A stretch of 64,000 nt of DNA from assembly GCA_017303905.1 (NCBI GenBank), contig JAFLBH010000002.1, positions 62,001 through 126,000 on the forward strand, given 5' to 3'. Below, piece by piece: positions 1 to 9,269 of this stretch. The position numbers and the translations under genes were made by a program. The stretch is from Bacteroidota bacterium. GTDB lineage: Bacteria; Bacteroidota; Bacteroidia; B-17B0; Aurantibacillaceae. Under the pieces are notes generated by a model. That model searched no databases. It worked only from the letters and a program-made list of their open reading frames with translations, and had not been told where the DNA came from. Position 1 is the stretch's first letter, and each line of letters starts with the position of its first letter.

Positions 1-190
1 TTGCTTTATTTTGTAAAATATAAAGACAAGCTATAGAACCTAAACAGCTTTGAGCGGTCATGTACATGGCCATCCAACCGAATCGGCTTTTTTCAAATTT
101 CTCCGCTTGTTTATTAAACCAACCATCGATGCCGATGGTATTTAGTTGTGATTTAGGCTTTGTAGCCACTTGTGCTTTTGTTGTATTCAT
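1..190 (-). CDS. Small membrane protein, partial (C-terminus outside window)
   Basis: An open reading frame starts at an ATG (complement of 188-190) and runs off the left edge; 63 residues are visible. The N-terminus is polar (Lys/Gln/Thr-rich). From about residue 41 it turns hydrophobic (GWMAMYMTAQSCLGSIACLY), which looks like the first membrane segment of a short integral membrane protein. I do not recognise the family. It lies next to an Rrf2-type regulator gene transcribed the same way, and its upstream region shares an exact 16-bp sequence with the regulator's promoter, so it is probably under the control of that regulator. The start is clear because the preceding sequence is AT-rich and non-coding. 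Confidence 0.6.
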   Translation of the reverse strand, partial: MNTTKAQVATKPKSQLNTIGIDGWFNKQAEKFEKSRFGWMAMYMTAQSCLGSIACLYILQNKA

Positions 191-225
191 GATTTTACGT
201 TTTTAATTAATATAAAAAGACCTTT

Positions 226-241
226 ATATCCTTTATTTATT
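226..241 (-). promoter_or_regulatory. Operator-like repeat copy upstream of the partial membrane protein gene
   Basis: The 16 bases at 226-241 are identical to 735-750 upstream of the Rrf2 gene, in the same orientation. The adjacent bases are also related: 218-231 and 727-740 both fit (A/G)GAC-N5-ATATCC. Being placed before two neighbouring genes, one of which encodes a DNA-binding protein, suggests a shared operator. Inference only. Confidence 0.45.
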
Positions 242-250
242 CAAATTTTT

Positions 251-685
251 TTATCGATGTAAAAATGTTAAGCCCTTTTCAAGCTCTTTTGATAGTTCAT
301 AAATGCTTGTCGTTTCAAGCATATGTCTTAATTCATCACGCACTTTTTTAAATTTATGATGAACAGGGCAGGGGCGTTTTTCAGAGCATTCTTTAAAACC
401 TAAGCCGCAACCTTTATAAATACTATCACCGTCGATAGCCAACACAATTTTACCTATTTTTAATTGGTGCGCCTTTTTCTTTTCTATACTAAATCCACCA
501 CTTGGACCTTTTACAGAATCAATTATTTCTGCGCGGCTTAATTGTTGTAAGATTTTTGCTGTAAAAGCCTCCGGTGAATCTATCGCAGCTGCAATTTCCT
601 TAAGGCTAACTCTTTTTCCTAGATTAGATTGCTCGGCAACATAAATCGTGGCTCTAATGGCATATTCGCAGGCTTTTGAAAACAT
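251..685 (-). CDS. Rrf2 family transcriptional regulator (Fe-S type)
   Basis: This 144-residue protein has the usual Rrf2 length and layout: an N-terminal winged helix (from MFSKACEYAIRATIYVA, with the wing around GPSGGFSI at 60-67) and a C-terminal dimerisation helix. Three cysteines at residues 93, 100 and 106 (CGLGFKEC...PCPVH) match the spacing of [2Fe-2S] ligands in IscR/NsrR-type members, so it probably senses nitric oxide, oxygen/redox state or Fe-S supply. Which signal cannot be told from the sequence. A promoter lies at 702-733, and an operator-like dyad (727-740) covers its -33 element, so autorepression is likely. The neighbouring small membrane protein gene carries a copy of the same sequence and is the obvious second target. 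Confidence 0.9.
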   Translation of the reverse strand: MFSKACEYAIRATIYVAEQSNLGKRVSLKEIAAAIDSPEAFTAKILQQLSRAEIIDSVKGPSGGFSIEKKKAHQLKIGKIVLAIDGDSIYKGCGLGFKECSEKRPCPVHHKFKKVRDELRHMLETTSIYELSKELEKGLTFLHR

Positions 686-701
686 TATCTATTTGTTTAC
701 A

Positions 702-740
702 CAAATGTAATGTGTTTTTATAATTCGGACAAAAATATCC
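702..740 (-). promoter_or_regulatory. Rrf2 gene promoter with overlapping operator dyad
   Basis: On the minus strand there is a -7 box TACATTTG (709-702) and a -33 TTTG (733-730) separated by 20 bp, the Bacteroidota promoter layout. The imperfect dyad GGATA-N4-TGTCC (740-727) encloses the -33 element, and 735-750 is repeated exactly at 226-241. A repressor bound here would block the -33 element. Confidence 0.55.
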
Positions 741-784
741 TTTATTTATTTGTTAAATTGTGTGCATAATGACAAAAATCACTT

Positions 785-1588
785 TTAAGGGGTAACAACC
801 CCGCTGTATTTTTTTAGATAAACCTTTACTGTACCTACTACAATCGGTGTTTCTACTTTTATAGGTAATCTCCTGTCATCGTCTGTTACCCAAACCGTCA
901 TTTCATCTCCTTCCTTAAAAATGGTTCCGGGGATTAAAGTGGGCTTAAACTTTATGCAATTAAATGTGCCCAGTTCGGTTTTTATAGTTTCTTTTCCTAA
1001 ATAGGTAATCTTTTGTTTAAATACTTCGTTATCGAGTAAAATGCTAATTGGTATTTCATCTTTCACTTTAAAATTATTGTAGTCTAATGCCCGCGCGTAA
1101 TAAATCATACTCATGGGGTCGAAGGTAAGGGACGTAATTTTTAATGTATCAATTTTTAAAGTGGGGCGCTTTTTACTTTTAATGTAACCAATGGCTTTGT
1201 TATTCCGTTGGTCAAAAGTTACATCGTTGTACACCCATTCGCCGCCATCGTTACTGTTTCTGATGTATTTAAATGGGCGAAGCGTAGCAGTATCATTAAA
1301 GGCTTCAAATTTATCGCGCACTTTGTAAAACCAATCCCAGTTTTTTTTACTCCAACCTTCACCGATAAAATGAAACAATGTTTTGTCTTTAACCGTTTCG
1401 TGTTTTACTGAAAAGTTCACATAGCCGGCATTCACCCAAATAACTCCCCAATTGTAAAATACATCGTACTCTAAAACTTCACCTCTGGTAAAGGCTTTAA
1501 TTTTAGGACTGAGATTTTGGGCTTGAAATTTTTTAAATACAAGAAAGACGGTAAAAAATAAAAGAACATATTTTTTCCGACCTTTCAT
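785..1588 (-). CDS. DUF3108 domain-containing exported protein
   Basis: The 267-residue protein starts with a charged N-terminus and a hydrophobic segment (VLLFFTVFLVF) ending near AQ, a signal peptide. The rest resembles DUF3108, an all-beta envelope domain of unknown function: GEVLEYDVFYNWGVIWVNAG near the start and the VWVTDDDRRLPIKVE segment near the C-terminus are typical. It is the last gene of a minus-strand run (ligA, SPFH protein, this gene) with only 2 bp to the gene upstream, so co-transcription is likely. The reading frame is complete. Function is unknown; localisation in the periplasm or outer envelope is inferred from the signal peptide. Confidence 0.8.
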   Translation of the reverse strand: MKGRKKYVLLFFTVFLVFKKFQAQNLSPKIKAFTRGEVLEYDVFYNWGVIWVNAGYVNFSVKHETVKDKTLFHFIGEGWSKKNWDWFYKVRDKFEAFNDTATLRPFKYIRNSNDGGEWVYNDVTFDQRNNKAIGYIKSKKRPTLKIDTLKITSLTFDPMSMIYYARALDYNNFKVKDEIPISILLDNEVFKQKITYLGKETIKTELGTFNCIKFKPTLIPGTIFKEGDEMTVWVTDDDRRLPIKVETPIVVGTVKVYLKKYSGVVTP

Positions 1589-1590
1589 TT

Positions 1591-2457
1591 TTATTTAATA
1601 GTTTTTACCGGCTTAACATCTCCGAAAATAATCGACACGTTTTGTTTGTCTTTTATGAGTTCAACTTTTTCTTTTTCAATTTCTAACTGACGTAATTCTA
1701 AATAATCGCTGATGCTCATGCCCATTTGTTGTTTGTAAGCTTCGTCGGCTATGGCTTTGTTGATTTCTGCTTGCTTACGAGATAACTCAGCTTTTGCGCG
1801 CGCTTCTTGTGTTAAAATACTTTGATTTTGCGCAGCGGTTTTTTGTGTTTCCACTAATACTTCATCAGGCGGAGTAGCGGCACCAATGGTTACTTGCATA
1901 ATTTCAACCGGAATCTTTATGGCCTTAAAATAAGTTTCCATGCTTTTATATAATTTTTCATCAATAGCTGTTAAGATTTCACGACTACTAATTAAATCTT
2001 GCATTTTGTATGCACTTACCACATCGCGTACCAATGATCTGAATTTAGGAGAAACATTGTGCTCATACCAATCCGACCCGAAATTTTTATATAAATCAGG
2101 TGTGCTGCCTTTATGTATACGCAATGTTAAATGCGTTTCGAAGTCTAAAGGAACATTATCATCAGAAATCAGATTTTCAAATTTCTCTGCATAGGCAACA
2201 GGCGTAATTTTAAAAATGACATCATCAGTAGTAGCGGCCACCATGATTCGCCCTGAACTTACGGGTGTTTCATCTACACCACCATGACCAAAGAAAAAAG
2301 GTTTCATAATTAATACCGCTTCTTCATCACCATTTACACTTACATAACTGCACGATGACATGCCAATGATGGTAACAATGAAAATTAATCCTCCAAATTT
2401 TAAGCCGCGTAATATTTTACTGCCGGTACTTGTGTTTCTGTTGTTAAATTGATTCAT
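1591..2457 (-). CDS. SPFH/Band 7 (prohibitin-like) membrane protein
   Basis: This 288-residue protein has one N-terminal membrane segment (about residues 20-36, FGGLIFIVTIIGMSSC), then an SPFH-type domain (GDEEAVLIMKPFFFGHGGVD onward) and an Ala/Glu/Lys-rich coiled coil (about 205-265: QKTAAQNQSILTQEARAKAE). That order is typical of prohibitin/stomatin-like proteins, which form large rings at membranes and often act as scaffolds or protease partners. The membrane segment suggests an inner-membrane anchor. The SSC at about residue 36 could be a lipobox, but its distance from the N-terminus makes a plain anchor more likely. It sits 6 bp after ligA and 2 bp before the DUF3108 gene, in one transcription unit. 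No specific partner can be named. Confidence 0.85.
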   Translation of the reverse strand: MNQFNNRNTSTGSKILRGLKFGGLIFIVTIIGMSSCSYVSVNGDEEAVLIMKPFFFGHGGVDETPVSSGRIMVAATTDDVIFKITPVAYAEKFENLISDDNVPLDFETHLTLRIHKGSTPDLYKNFGSDWYEHNVSPKFRSLVRDVVSAYKMQDLISSREILTAIDEKLYKSMETYFKAIKIPVEIMQVTIGAATPPDEVLVETQKTAAQNQSILTQEARAKAELSRKQAEINKAIADEAYKQQMGMSISDYLELRQLEIEKEKVELIKDKQNVSIIFGDVKPVKTIK

Positions 2458-2463
2458 GTTGTT

Positions 2464-4491
<2,028 letters not shown>

Positions 4492-4595
4492 TTAGATGAT
4501 TTAACAAATTTGTGAAAAACGTACCTAAAAAATAACGAAATTTGTGATAAGAAGTTAACACTATTAAAGCCTTTAAAAAATATCTTTTCGGACTA

Positions 4596-4961
4596 ATGGT
4601 TGCAGTTTACGTAACTACGGCTATTGGTATTCCTGTTTACATGCATTATTGTGGCGGTGAATTGGAAACCGTGAGTTTTTTAGTAAAGGATAATACTTGT
4701 TGTGGGGAGGAAGAAGAGGAAATGCCTTCCGGTTGTTGCGATAATGAGAATACGTTTGCGCGTTATGCCCCTGATTTTATTGCTAAAAAGATCAATGTAG
4801 GCTCCGATATTCAGATTCCTACAGTGGATTTAATTTTTAATACTACATTTCAGCTATCAGATATATTGATTCATACATCCAATGTTTCATCGGAGTCTTT
4901 TGTTCCACCTCCAAAGCTCTTGCAGAGCGATATTATAAAGACTTCCGTACTCAGAATTTAA
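4596..4961 (+). CDS. HYC_CC_PP family protein (cysteine-rich, metal-associated)
   Basis: The visible protein (121 residues from the first ATG) has the features that name this Bacteroidota family: an HYC motif (YMHYCGGELE), two CC pairs (NTCCGEEEEE and SGCCDNE) and a C-terminal PP (VPPPKL). The cysteine/glutamate clusters suggest binding of soft metals such as copper. The start is uncertain: upstream in frame, from the stop at 4548-4550, the sequence reads on as IKAFKKYLFGLM, giving the positive residues and full membrane segment the family normally has, so translation may start at an ATT near 4563. It precedes an exported heavy-metal domain protein and a TonB-dependent receptor on the same strand; the three look like one metal-uptake or metal-handling unit. 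Confidence 0.75.
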   Translation: MVAVYVTTAIGIPVYMHYCGGELETVSFLVKDNTCCGEEEEEMPSGCCDNENTFARYAPDFIAKKINVGSDIQIPTVDLIFNTTFQLSDILIHTSNVSSESFVPPPKLLQSDIIKTSVLRI

Positions 4962-5022
4962 TGGTGAGCTGATTCCTTTCGTCAGTTTATATTTTATTAT
5001 TTAACCATTAAATCAAATTAAC

Positions 5023-5370
5023 ATGAAGAATTTATTTTTATTGATCGGATTGTTTTTATCCGTTAATGTATTTAGTCAAACCAAATCAACTCAAACCGTA
5101 ACATTTTCCGTAAAGGGCAATTGCGAACAATGTAAAGAACGTATCGAAAATGCCGCCGATATAAAAGGCGTTAAAGTTTGCACCTGGGAGGAAAAAACAC
5201 AGGTTGCAACCTGTGTTTACAGTCCGGATAAAGTAAGTCCTGATCAAATTAAGCAAGCCATTGCAAAAGCAGGACATGATGTGGGCGATATAAAATCAAC
5301 AGATGCAGTTTACAAAAAGCTGCCTAAATGCTGCCAATACCGTGATAATAAATGTGAGGATAAGAAATAA
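5023..5370 (+). CDS. Exported heavy-metal-associated (HMA-like) domain protein
   Basis: A 115-residue protein with a signal peptide (MKNLFLLIGLFLSVNVFSQ) followed by an HMA-like ferredoxin fold containing the metal site GNCEQCKERIE (GxCxxC) and the usual C-terminal half (VYSPDKVSPDQIKQAIAKAG). A further cysteine cluster lies at the C-terminus (KCCQYRDNKCEDKK). HMA domains bind Cu(I), Zn or similar ions and hand them to partners. With a signal peptide this one should work in the periplasm, probably receiving or delivering metal for the receptor encoded 14 bp downstream. The metal itself cannot be identified from the sequence. Confidence 0.88.
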   Translation: MKNLFLLIGLFLSVNVFSQTKSTQTVTFSVKGNCEQCKERIENAADIKGVKVCTWEEKTQVATCVYSPDKVSPDQIKQAIAKAGHDVGDIKSTDAVYKKLPKCCQYRDNKCEDKK

Positions 5371-5384
5371 TTCATTCGTTTAAA

Positions 5385-7649
5385 ATGAAAAAATTATTCC
5401 TTTTCCTTATTGGAATTGGTTGTTCGTTTTTAACCTCGGCCCAAATTAAAGGTCGAGTTGTTGAACTCGATGCCAAAAAAAAGCCTGTTGGTTTGCCGAA
5501 TGCTATCATACAGGTGAAGCACGGTGAAATTGCCATGACAGATACAGCCGGCAATTTTCAGTTGATACACGCAACCAAAGGCGATACGGTTTTATTTTCA
5601 CTAACAGGCTATAAAACCGAAGGTGTAATTGTGAAAGATGATAGTAAGCCGATAACCGTTATCTTAACCAGTGGTGTAAACCTCTCTGAAGTTGAAATTG
5701 AATACATCAGCAGTGGCACCGAAATTTCTTACCTCAATCCAATTAAAACTGAAATTTTAACGGAGCGCTCTCTCATGAAAGCGGCTTGCTGTAATTTGTC
5801 GGAAAGCTTCGAAACCAATCCTAGTATTGATGTGAATTTTGCTGATGCCGTTAGCGGTACCAAACAAATTCAAATGCTTGGTTTATCCGGACAATACGCG
5901 CAAATTACCAAGGAAAACATGCCCTATATGCGTGGATTAGCCAACAGTTATGGATTAACTTTTATTCCCGGAACATGGATAAAATCTATTCAATTAAGTA
6001 AGGGTGCAGGTTCAGTTGTAAATGGCTATGAAAGTTTTACCGGTCAAATCAATACTGAGTTGCACGATCCGGCTAATGCCGACAAATTAAATTTCAATAC
6101 CTATATAAATCAAAACGGACGTAACGAGTATAATTTGGATTTCGTGCAGAAAGTAACAAAGCGTTTTTCTACCGGATGGTTGGCGCATGCCAGTTTTAAT
6201 CCCCTCGCTGAGGATCACAATCATGATTTGTTTCTGGATATCCCAACAGGAAGACAATACAACGTCATCAAAAAATATACCTATGAAGGGAAAAAAGGTT
6301 TTGAGGCGCGTTTTGGCGGCGGATATATGATTGATGAACGAAAGGGCGGACAATTATCTACCGCGCATGCCCACAACGATTCTATTCATCCCTATGAAAT
6401 AGGAATTAATAATGAAAAATGGGAAGTCTACAGCAAAACGGGTTATGTTCTTAAAAAACCGGGTACCAGTATGGGATTGCAGTTATCCTATTTAAATCAT
6501 AACCAGAATAATTATTATGGTCACAGTAAGTATTCAGGATTGCAAAAAACATTTTATGCCAATTATATTTATCAGGGTATCATTAAAACCACAGATAACA
6601 GCTTTAAAGTGGGAGCGAGTTATATGGATGATGTGATTGATGAAAAGTTTCAGCTATTTAAGTACAACCGTAATGAAAAAGTAGGCGGGGCATTTGCAGA
6701 GTTTGCGCATAACACAAAAGACAAGTTTAATTTGGTAGCAGGGATAAGGGCTGATTATCATAATTACTACGGATTGTTCTTTACACCGCGTTTACATTTG
6801 CGTTATGCCTTAAATGAAAGTAAGACTGTTTTCAGATTGAGCGGAGGCCGTGCATTACGCACAGCTAATATTTTTGCGGATAATACTTATTTGATGGCAT
6901 CATCGCGAACATGGGTAGTAACACCTTCGGATTTCAGTATGCCTTATGGATTAAAACCTGAAGATGGTTGGAATTATGGTTTTAACTTTACTCAAAAGTT
7001 TAAAATCAATTACCGCGAGGCTTATATAACGGTCGACGCCTACCGAACAGATTTTACGAATCAGGTGGTTGTTGATGTAGATAAAAATACTCAGGAAGTA
7101 AATATCTACAATCTTAAAGGACCGTCGTATTCCAACACTGCTCAGTTTGAATTTAATATGGAGCCGCGCAAGCGTTTCTTTGTTAAGACCGCTTATCGTT
7201 ATGTGGATACAAAGATGAAGTACGAGCAGGGATTAATGCAGAAGCCAATGGTTAGCATGCACCGTGCTTTTGTTAATTTCAGTTACGAAACCAAGCGGAA
7301 TCACTGGCAGTTTGACGCAACTCTACAATACAATGGTTCAAAGCGATTACCGTATACACAATCAAATCCGGAGGTTTATAAACGAAACTCGTATTCGCCA
7401 GACTTCTATAATGTATTAGGACAAATCACTTATCTCACCAAATTCCCTAAGGCGGAATTACATATTTATGTTGGGGTAGAGAATGCCTTGGACTATAAAC
7501 AGCAGAATCCAATCGTTGCCAGTGAAGCACCGTTTAGTAAATATTTCGACGCGAGTATGGTGTGGGGACCAATTTACGGACGAATGATTTATGCCGGCTT
7601 GCGATTTAAAATAAAAGAACTGACTTGGCTAAAGTTTAAGGAGGATTAA
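5385..7649 (+). CDS. TonB-dependent receptor, probable metal/metallophore transporter
   Basis: A 754-residue outer-membrane receptor. It begins with a signal peptide (to about residue 19, LTSAQ), then a carboxypeptidase-like regulatory domain (about 20-105), a plug domain (about 115-230; IQMLGLSGQYAQITKENMPY, then GSVVNGYESFTGQINTE) and a 22-strand type barrel ending in YAGLRFKIKELTWLKFKED. The plug starts with a Cys-Cys pair (KAACCNLSESFETNPS), and the barrel has His-rich stretches (EDHNHDLFLD, TAHAHNDSIHP). Both features fit a metal ligand. It follows HYC_CC_PP and HMA-like genes with 14 bp to the latter, so the three are probably co-transcribed. The substrate (copper or another soft metal, free or chelated) is inferred. 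Confidence 0.9.
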   Translation: MKKLFLFLIGIGCSFLTSAQIKGRVVELDAKKKPVGLPNAIIQVKHGEIAMTDTAGNFQLIHATKGDTVLFSLTGYKTEGVIVKDDSKPITVILTSGVNLSEVEIEYISSGTEISYLNPIKTEILTERSLMKAACCNLSESFETNPSIDVNFADAVSGTKQIQMLGLSGQYAQITKENMPYMRGLANSYGLTFIPGTWIKSIQLSKGAGSVVNGYESFTGQINTELHDPANADKLNFNTYINQNGRNEYNLDFVQKVTKRFSTGWLAHASFNPLAEDHNHDLFLDIPTGRQYNVIKKYTYEGKKGFEARFGGGYMIDERKGGQLSTAHAHNDSIHPYEIGINNEKWEVYSKTGYVLKKPGTSMGLQLSYLNHNQNNYYGHSKYSGLQKTFYANYIYQGIIKTTDNSFKVGASYMDDVIDEKFQLFKYNRNEKVGGAFAEFAHNTKDKFNLVAGIRADYHNYYGLFFTPRLHLRYALNESKTVFRLSGGRALRTANIFADNTYLMASSRTWVVTPSDFSMPYGLKPEDGWNYGFNFTQKFKINYREAYITVDAYRTDFTNQVVVDVDKNTQEVNIYNLKGPSYSNTAQFEFNMEPRKRFFVKTAYRYVDTKMKYEQGLMQKPMVSMHRAFVNFSYETKRNHWQFDATLQYNGSKRLPYTQSNPEVYKRNSYSPDFYNVLGQITYLTKFPKAELHIYVGVENALDYKQQNPIVASEAPFSKYFDASMVWGPIYGRMIYAGLRFKIKELTWLKFKED

Positions 7650-7652
7650 AGG

Positions 7653-7707
7653 GCCGTCATTGCGAGCGCAATGTAATGAAGCGAAGCAATCTGTTTTAGA
7701 TTGCTTC
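7653..7707. repeat. Dispersed palindromic repeat with hairpin, between convergent genes
   Basis: The stretch begins with GTCATTGCGAGCG, a word typical of short dispersed intergenic repeats, and ends in a perfect 10-bp stem (GAAGCAATCT 7683-7692, loop of 5, AGATTGCTTC 7698-7707). It lies between the converging ends of the receptor gene and the T9SS protein gene and could also act as a bidirectional terminator, though no long T-tract follows. Confidence 0.5.
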
Positions 7708-7726
7708 ATTTCATTCTCGAAGTTGA

Positions 7727-9085
7727 TTATTCAATTATTACTTTACCAATATGAATTACTTCTTTGTTTTGTAACACGGCATAAGTATAAATGCCTTTTA
7801 ATAAATTCTGTGAGTTGATTTTGTTGCTGCCCTGTTTGATTTCTTCACGCATTACAACTTGTCCTAAAATATTTCGTATTTCAATTTCACCGTTTTGGAT
7901 AGGTTTAGCAATATCTAAATTAAAACTTCCGTTGTTAGGATTAGGATATAGGTTAAACATTTCAGACTGATGTAAAGTGCTTACACCGCTACTTACGGCA
8001 ATAGGTGAACATTGTGCGTCAAAATACGCGTAACCTGCATGGCCGGAGTAAGGGCAATCGATTCCGGTTACCTCAATTGAAATACAGCTTCCAATCCAAA
8101 ATGAAAGGTCTACTGAATCAACACGCCATTTATTATAAACCCATCCTGCAATTGCAGCATTTGTAAATGTAAGTGGTGCACCGGTGGTGCAAGGTCCTGT
8201 TGGAGTACAGCCAGGTCCGGCAGAAGGAGAAACACTAAATTGACCTGATGTTGCTAACATATTACCTAAACAATCTTTAAAGTTTATAGCAATCCCAACG
8301 TTATCACAACAACAGTGCGCACCTTGAGCAACAGCAATTGAAGCGAATTTAAATTTCGCGTTGGCAGGGCTAACAATAAAGCTTTTAGTGATTCTTGAAA
8401 TTCCTGCACCGGCAGTTTGATTGTTAACTCTAACAATCCAGTCGCCACGCATATTAGTAGGATTTCCGCTTATTAGACTTCCGTTGTTTGCATTATTACC
8501 AAAAACAGAAAATATTGGATAGGATGCGCCAATTACAGCGTCAACATAACCAGAGGATCCAATACCAATTTCAGCTACAACTAATCCAGTACTAGATGTA
8601 CAGCATCCCCCAAGAACGCAAGAGCCATTAGATGCGGTGTTAACTCCGCTTGTCACTGTCCAGCCATTTACATCAGTAGTAGTAGTTACGTTTACTACCG
8701 CGGGAACCGAAGTAACGAGTCCTTGTTCTTCAAAATCCTCATTAACGCAAGAAGCAGTTGCTAATTTTGTGACATTAGAATAAGAGTCGTTCTTGATAGG
8801 TTTCGAAACTAGATTGTATTTGCTTTTAATAAAATCACGCCTAGAAATTGCCATGTAAACATCCATTTCTTCAGCGGTAATTCCCTTTAGAGGAGCTAAG
8901 TCACGCGCTTGTTGTTCGTTAAATCCGCTCAGAGAATCATTATGTTTTACTTTCGATAAAGTAAGTGTATTTGATTCTTCCAGTAGAGAGACGCTGTTAT
9001 TTAATAAAGGTTGTTTATTTTGAGCAATAGATGTTATTGAACTCACCATAAACAAAGCAGCAATAAAATGTAGATTTTTTTTCAT
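7727..9085 (-). CDS. Secreted protein with T9SS type A sorting domain
   Basis: A 452-residue protein with an N-terminal signal peptide (HFIAALFMVSSITSIAQ) and a C-terminal type A sorting domain (about 375-452): LYPNPNNGSFNLDI, then IRNILGQVV and GIYTYAVLQNKEVIHIGKVI. This directs export by the type IX system. The central part has many cysteines (SCVLGGCCTSSTG, GAHCCCDNVG, PGCTPTGPC), suggesting disulfide-stabilised beta domains, but I do not recognise a catalytic family. A segment of about 85 residues after the signal peptide looks like a pro-region. It stands alone, convergent with the TonB-receptor gene, and has no clear partner. Confidence 0.8.
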   Translation of the reverse strand: MKKNLHFIAALFMVSSITSIAQNKQPLLNNSVSLLEESNTLTLSKVKHNDSLSGFNEQQARDLAPLKGITAEEMDVYMAISRRDFIKSKYNLVSKPIKNDSYSNVTKLATASCVNEDFEEQGLVTSVPAVVNVTTTTDVNGWTVTSGVNTASNGSCVLGGCCTSSTGLVVAEIGIGSSGYVDAVIGASYPIFSVFGNNANNGSLISGNPTNMRGDWIVRVNNQTAGAGISRITKSFIVSPANAKFKFASIAVAQGAHCCCDNVGIAINFKDCLGNMLATSGQFSVSPSAGPGCTPTGPCTTGAPLTFTNAAIAGWVYNKWRVDSVDLSFWIGSCISIEVTGIDCPYSGHAGYAYFDAQCSPIAVSSGVSTLHQSEMFNLYPNPNNGSFNLDIAKPIQNGEIEIRNILGQVVMREEIKQGSNKINSQNLLKGIYTYAVLQNKEVIHIGKVIIE

Positions 9086-9257
9086 GCTTTAAGGGGTTAG
9101 TTTAAAGGTAAAAATACAATTATCATGCTATTTTCTTTCTTTTTACAATAAGCACATACCTTGTTTCGCTCAATTTTGTCCATATTCCGTCCTAAAACTG
9201 ACCTAAATTTCAATCACTTTTGTTAATTATCTGTCAATGATTCCTCAATACAATTCC

Positions 9258-9265
9258 TATCTTTG
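9258..9265 (+). promoter_or_regulatory. -7 promoter box of the E1 gene
   Basis: TATCTTTG matches the Bacteroidota -7 consensus TAnnTTTG and ends only 4 bp before the ATG at 9270. The -33 element is not convincing. If used, transcription would start at or next to the start codon, which argues against the upstream ATG at 9237. Confidence 0.45.
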
Positions 9266-9269
9266 CCAC

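Noticed and set aside
9237-9269. Upstream ATG extending the E1 protein by 11 residues
   Set aside because: A -7 box at 9258-9265 lies downstream of this ATG and the extra residues do not look like the family N-terminus.
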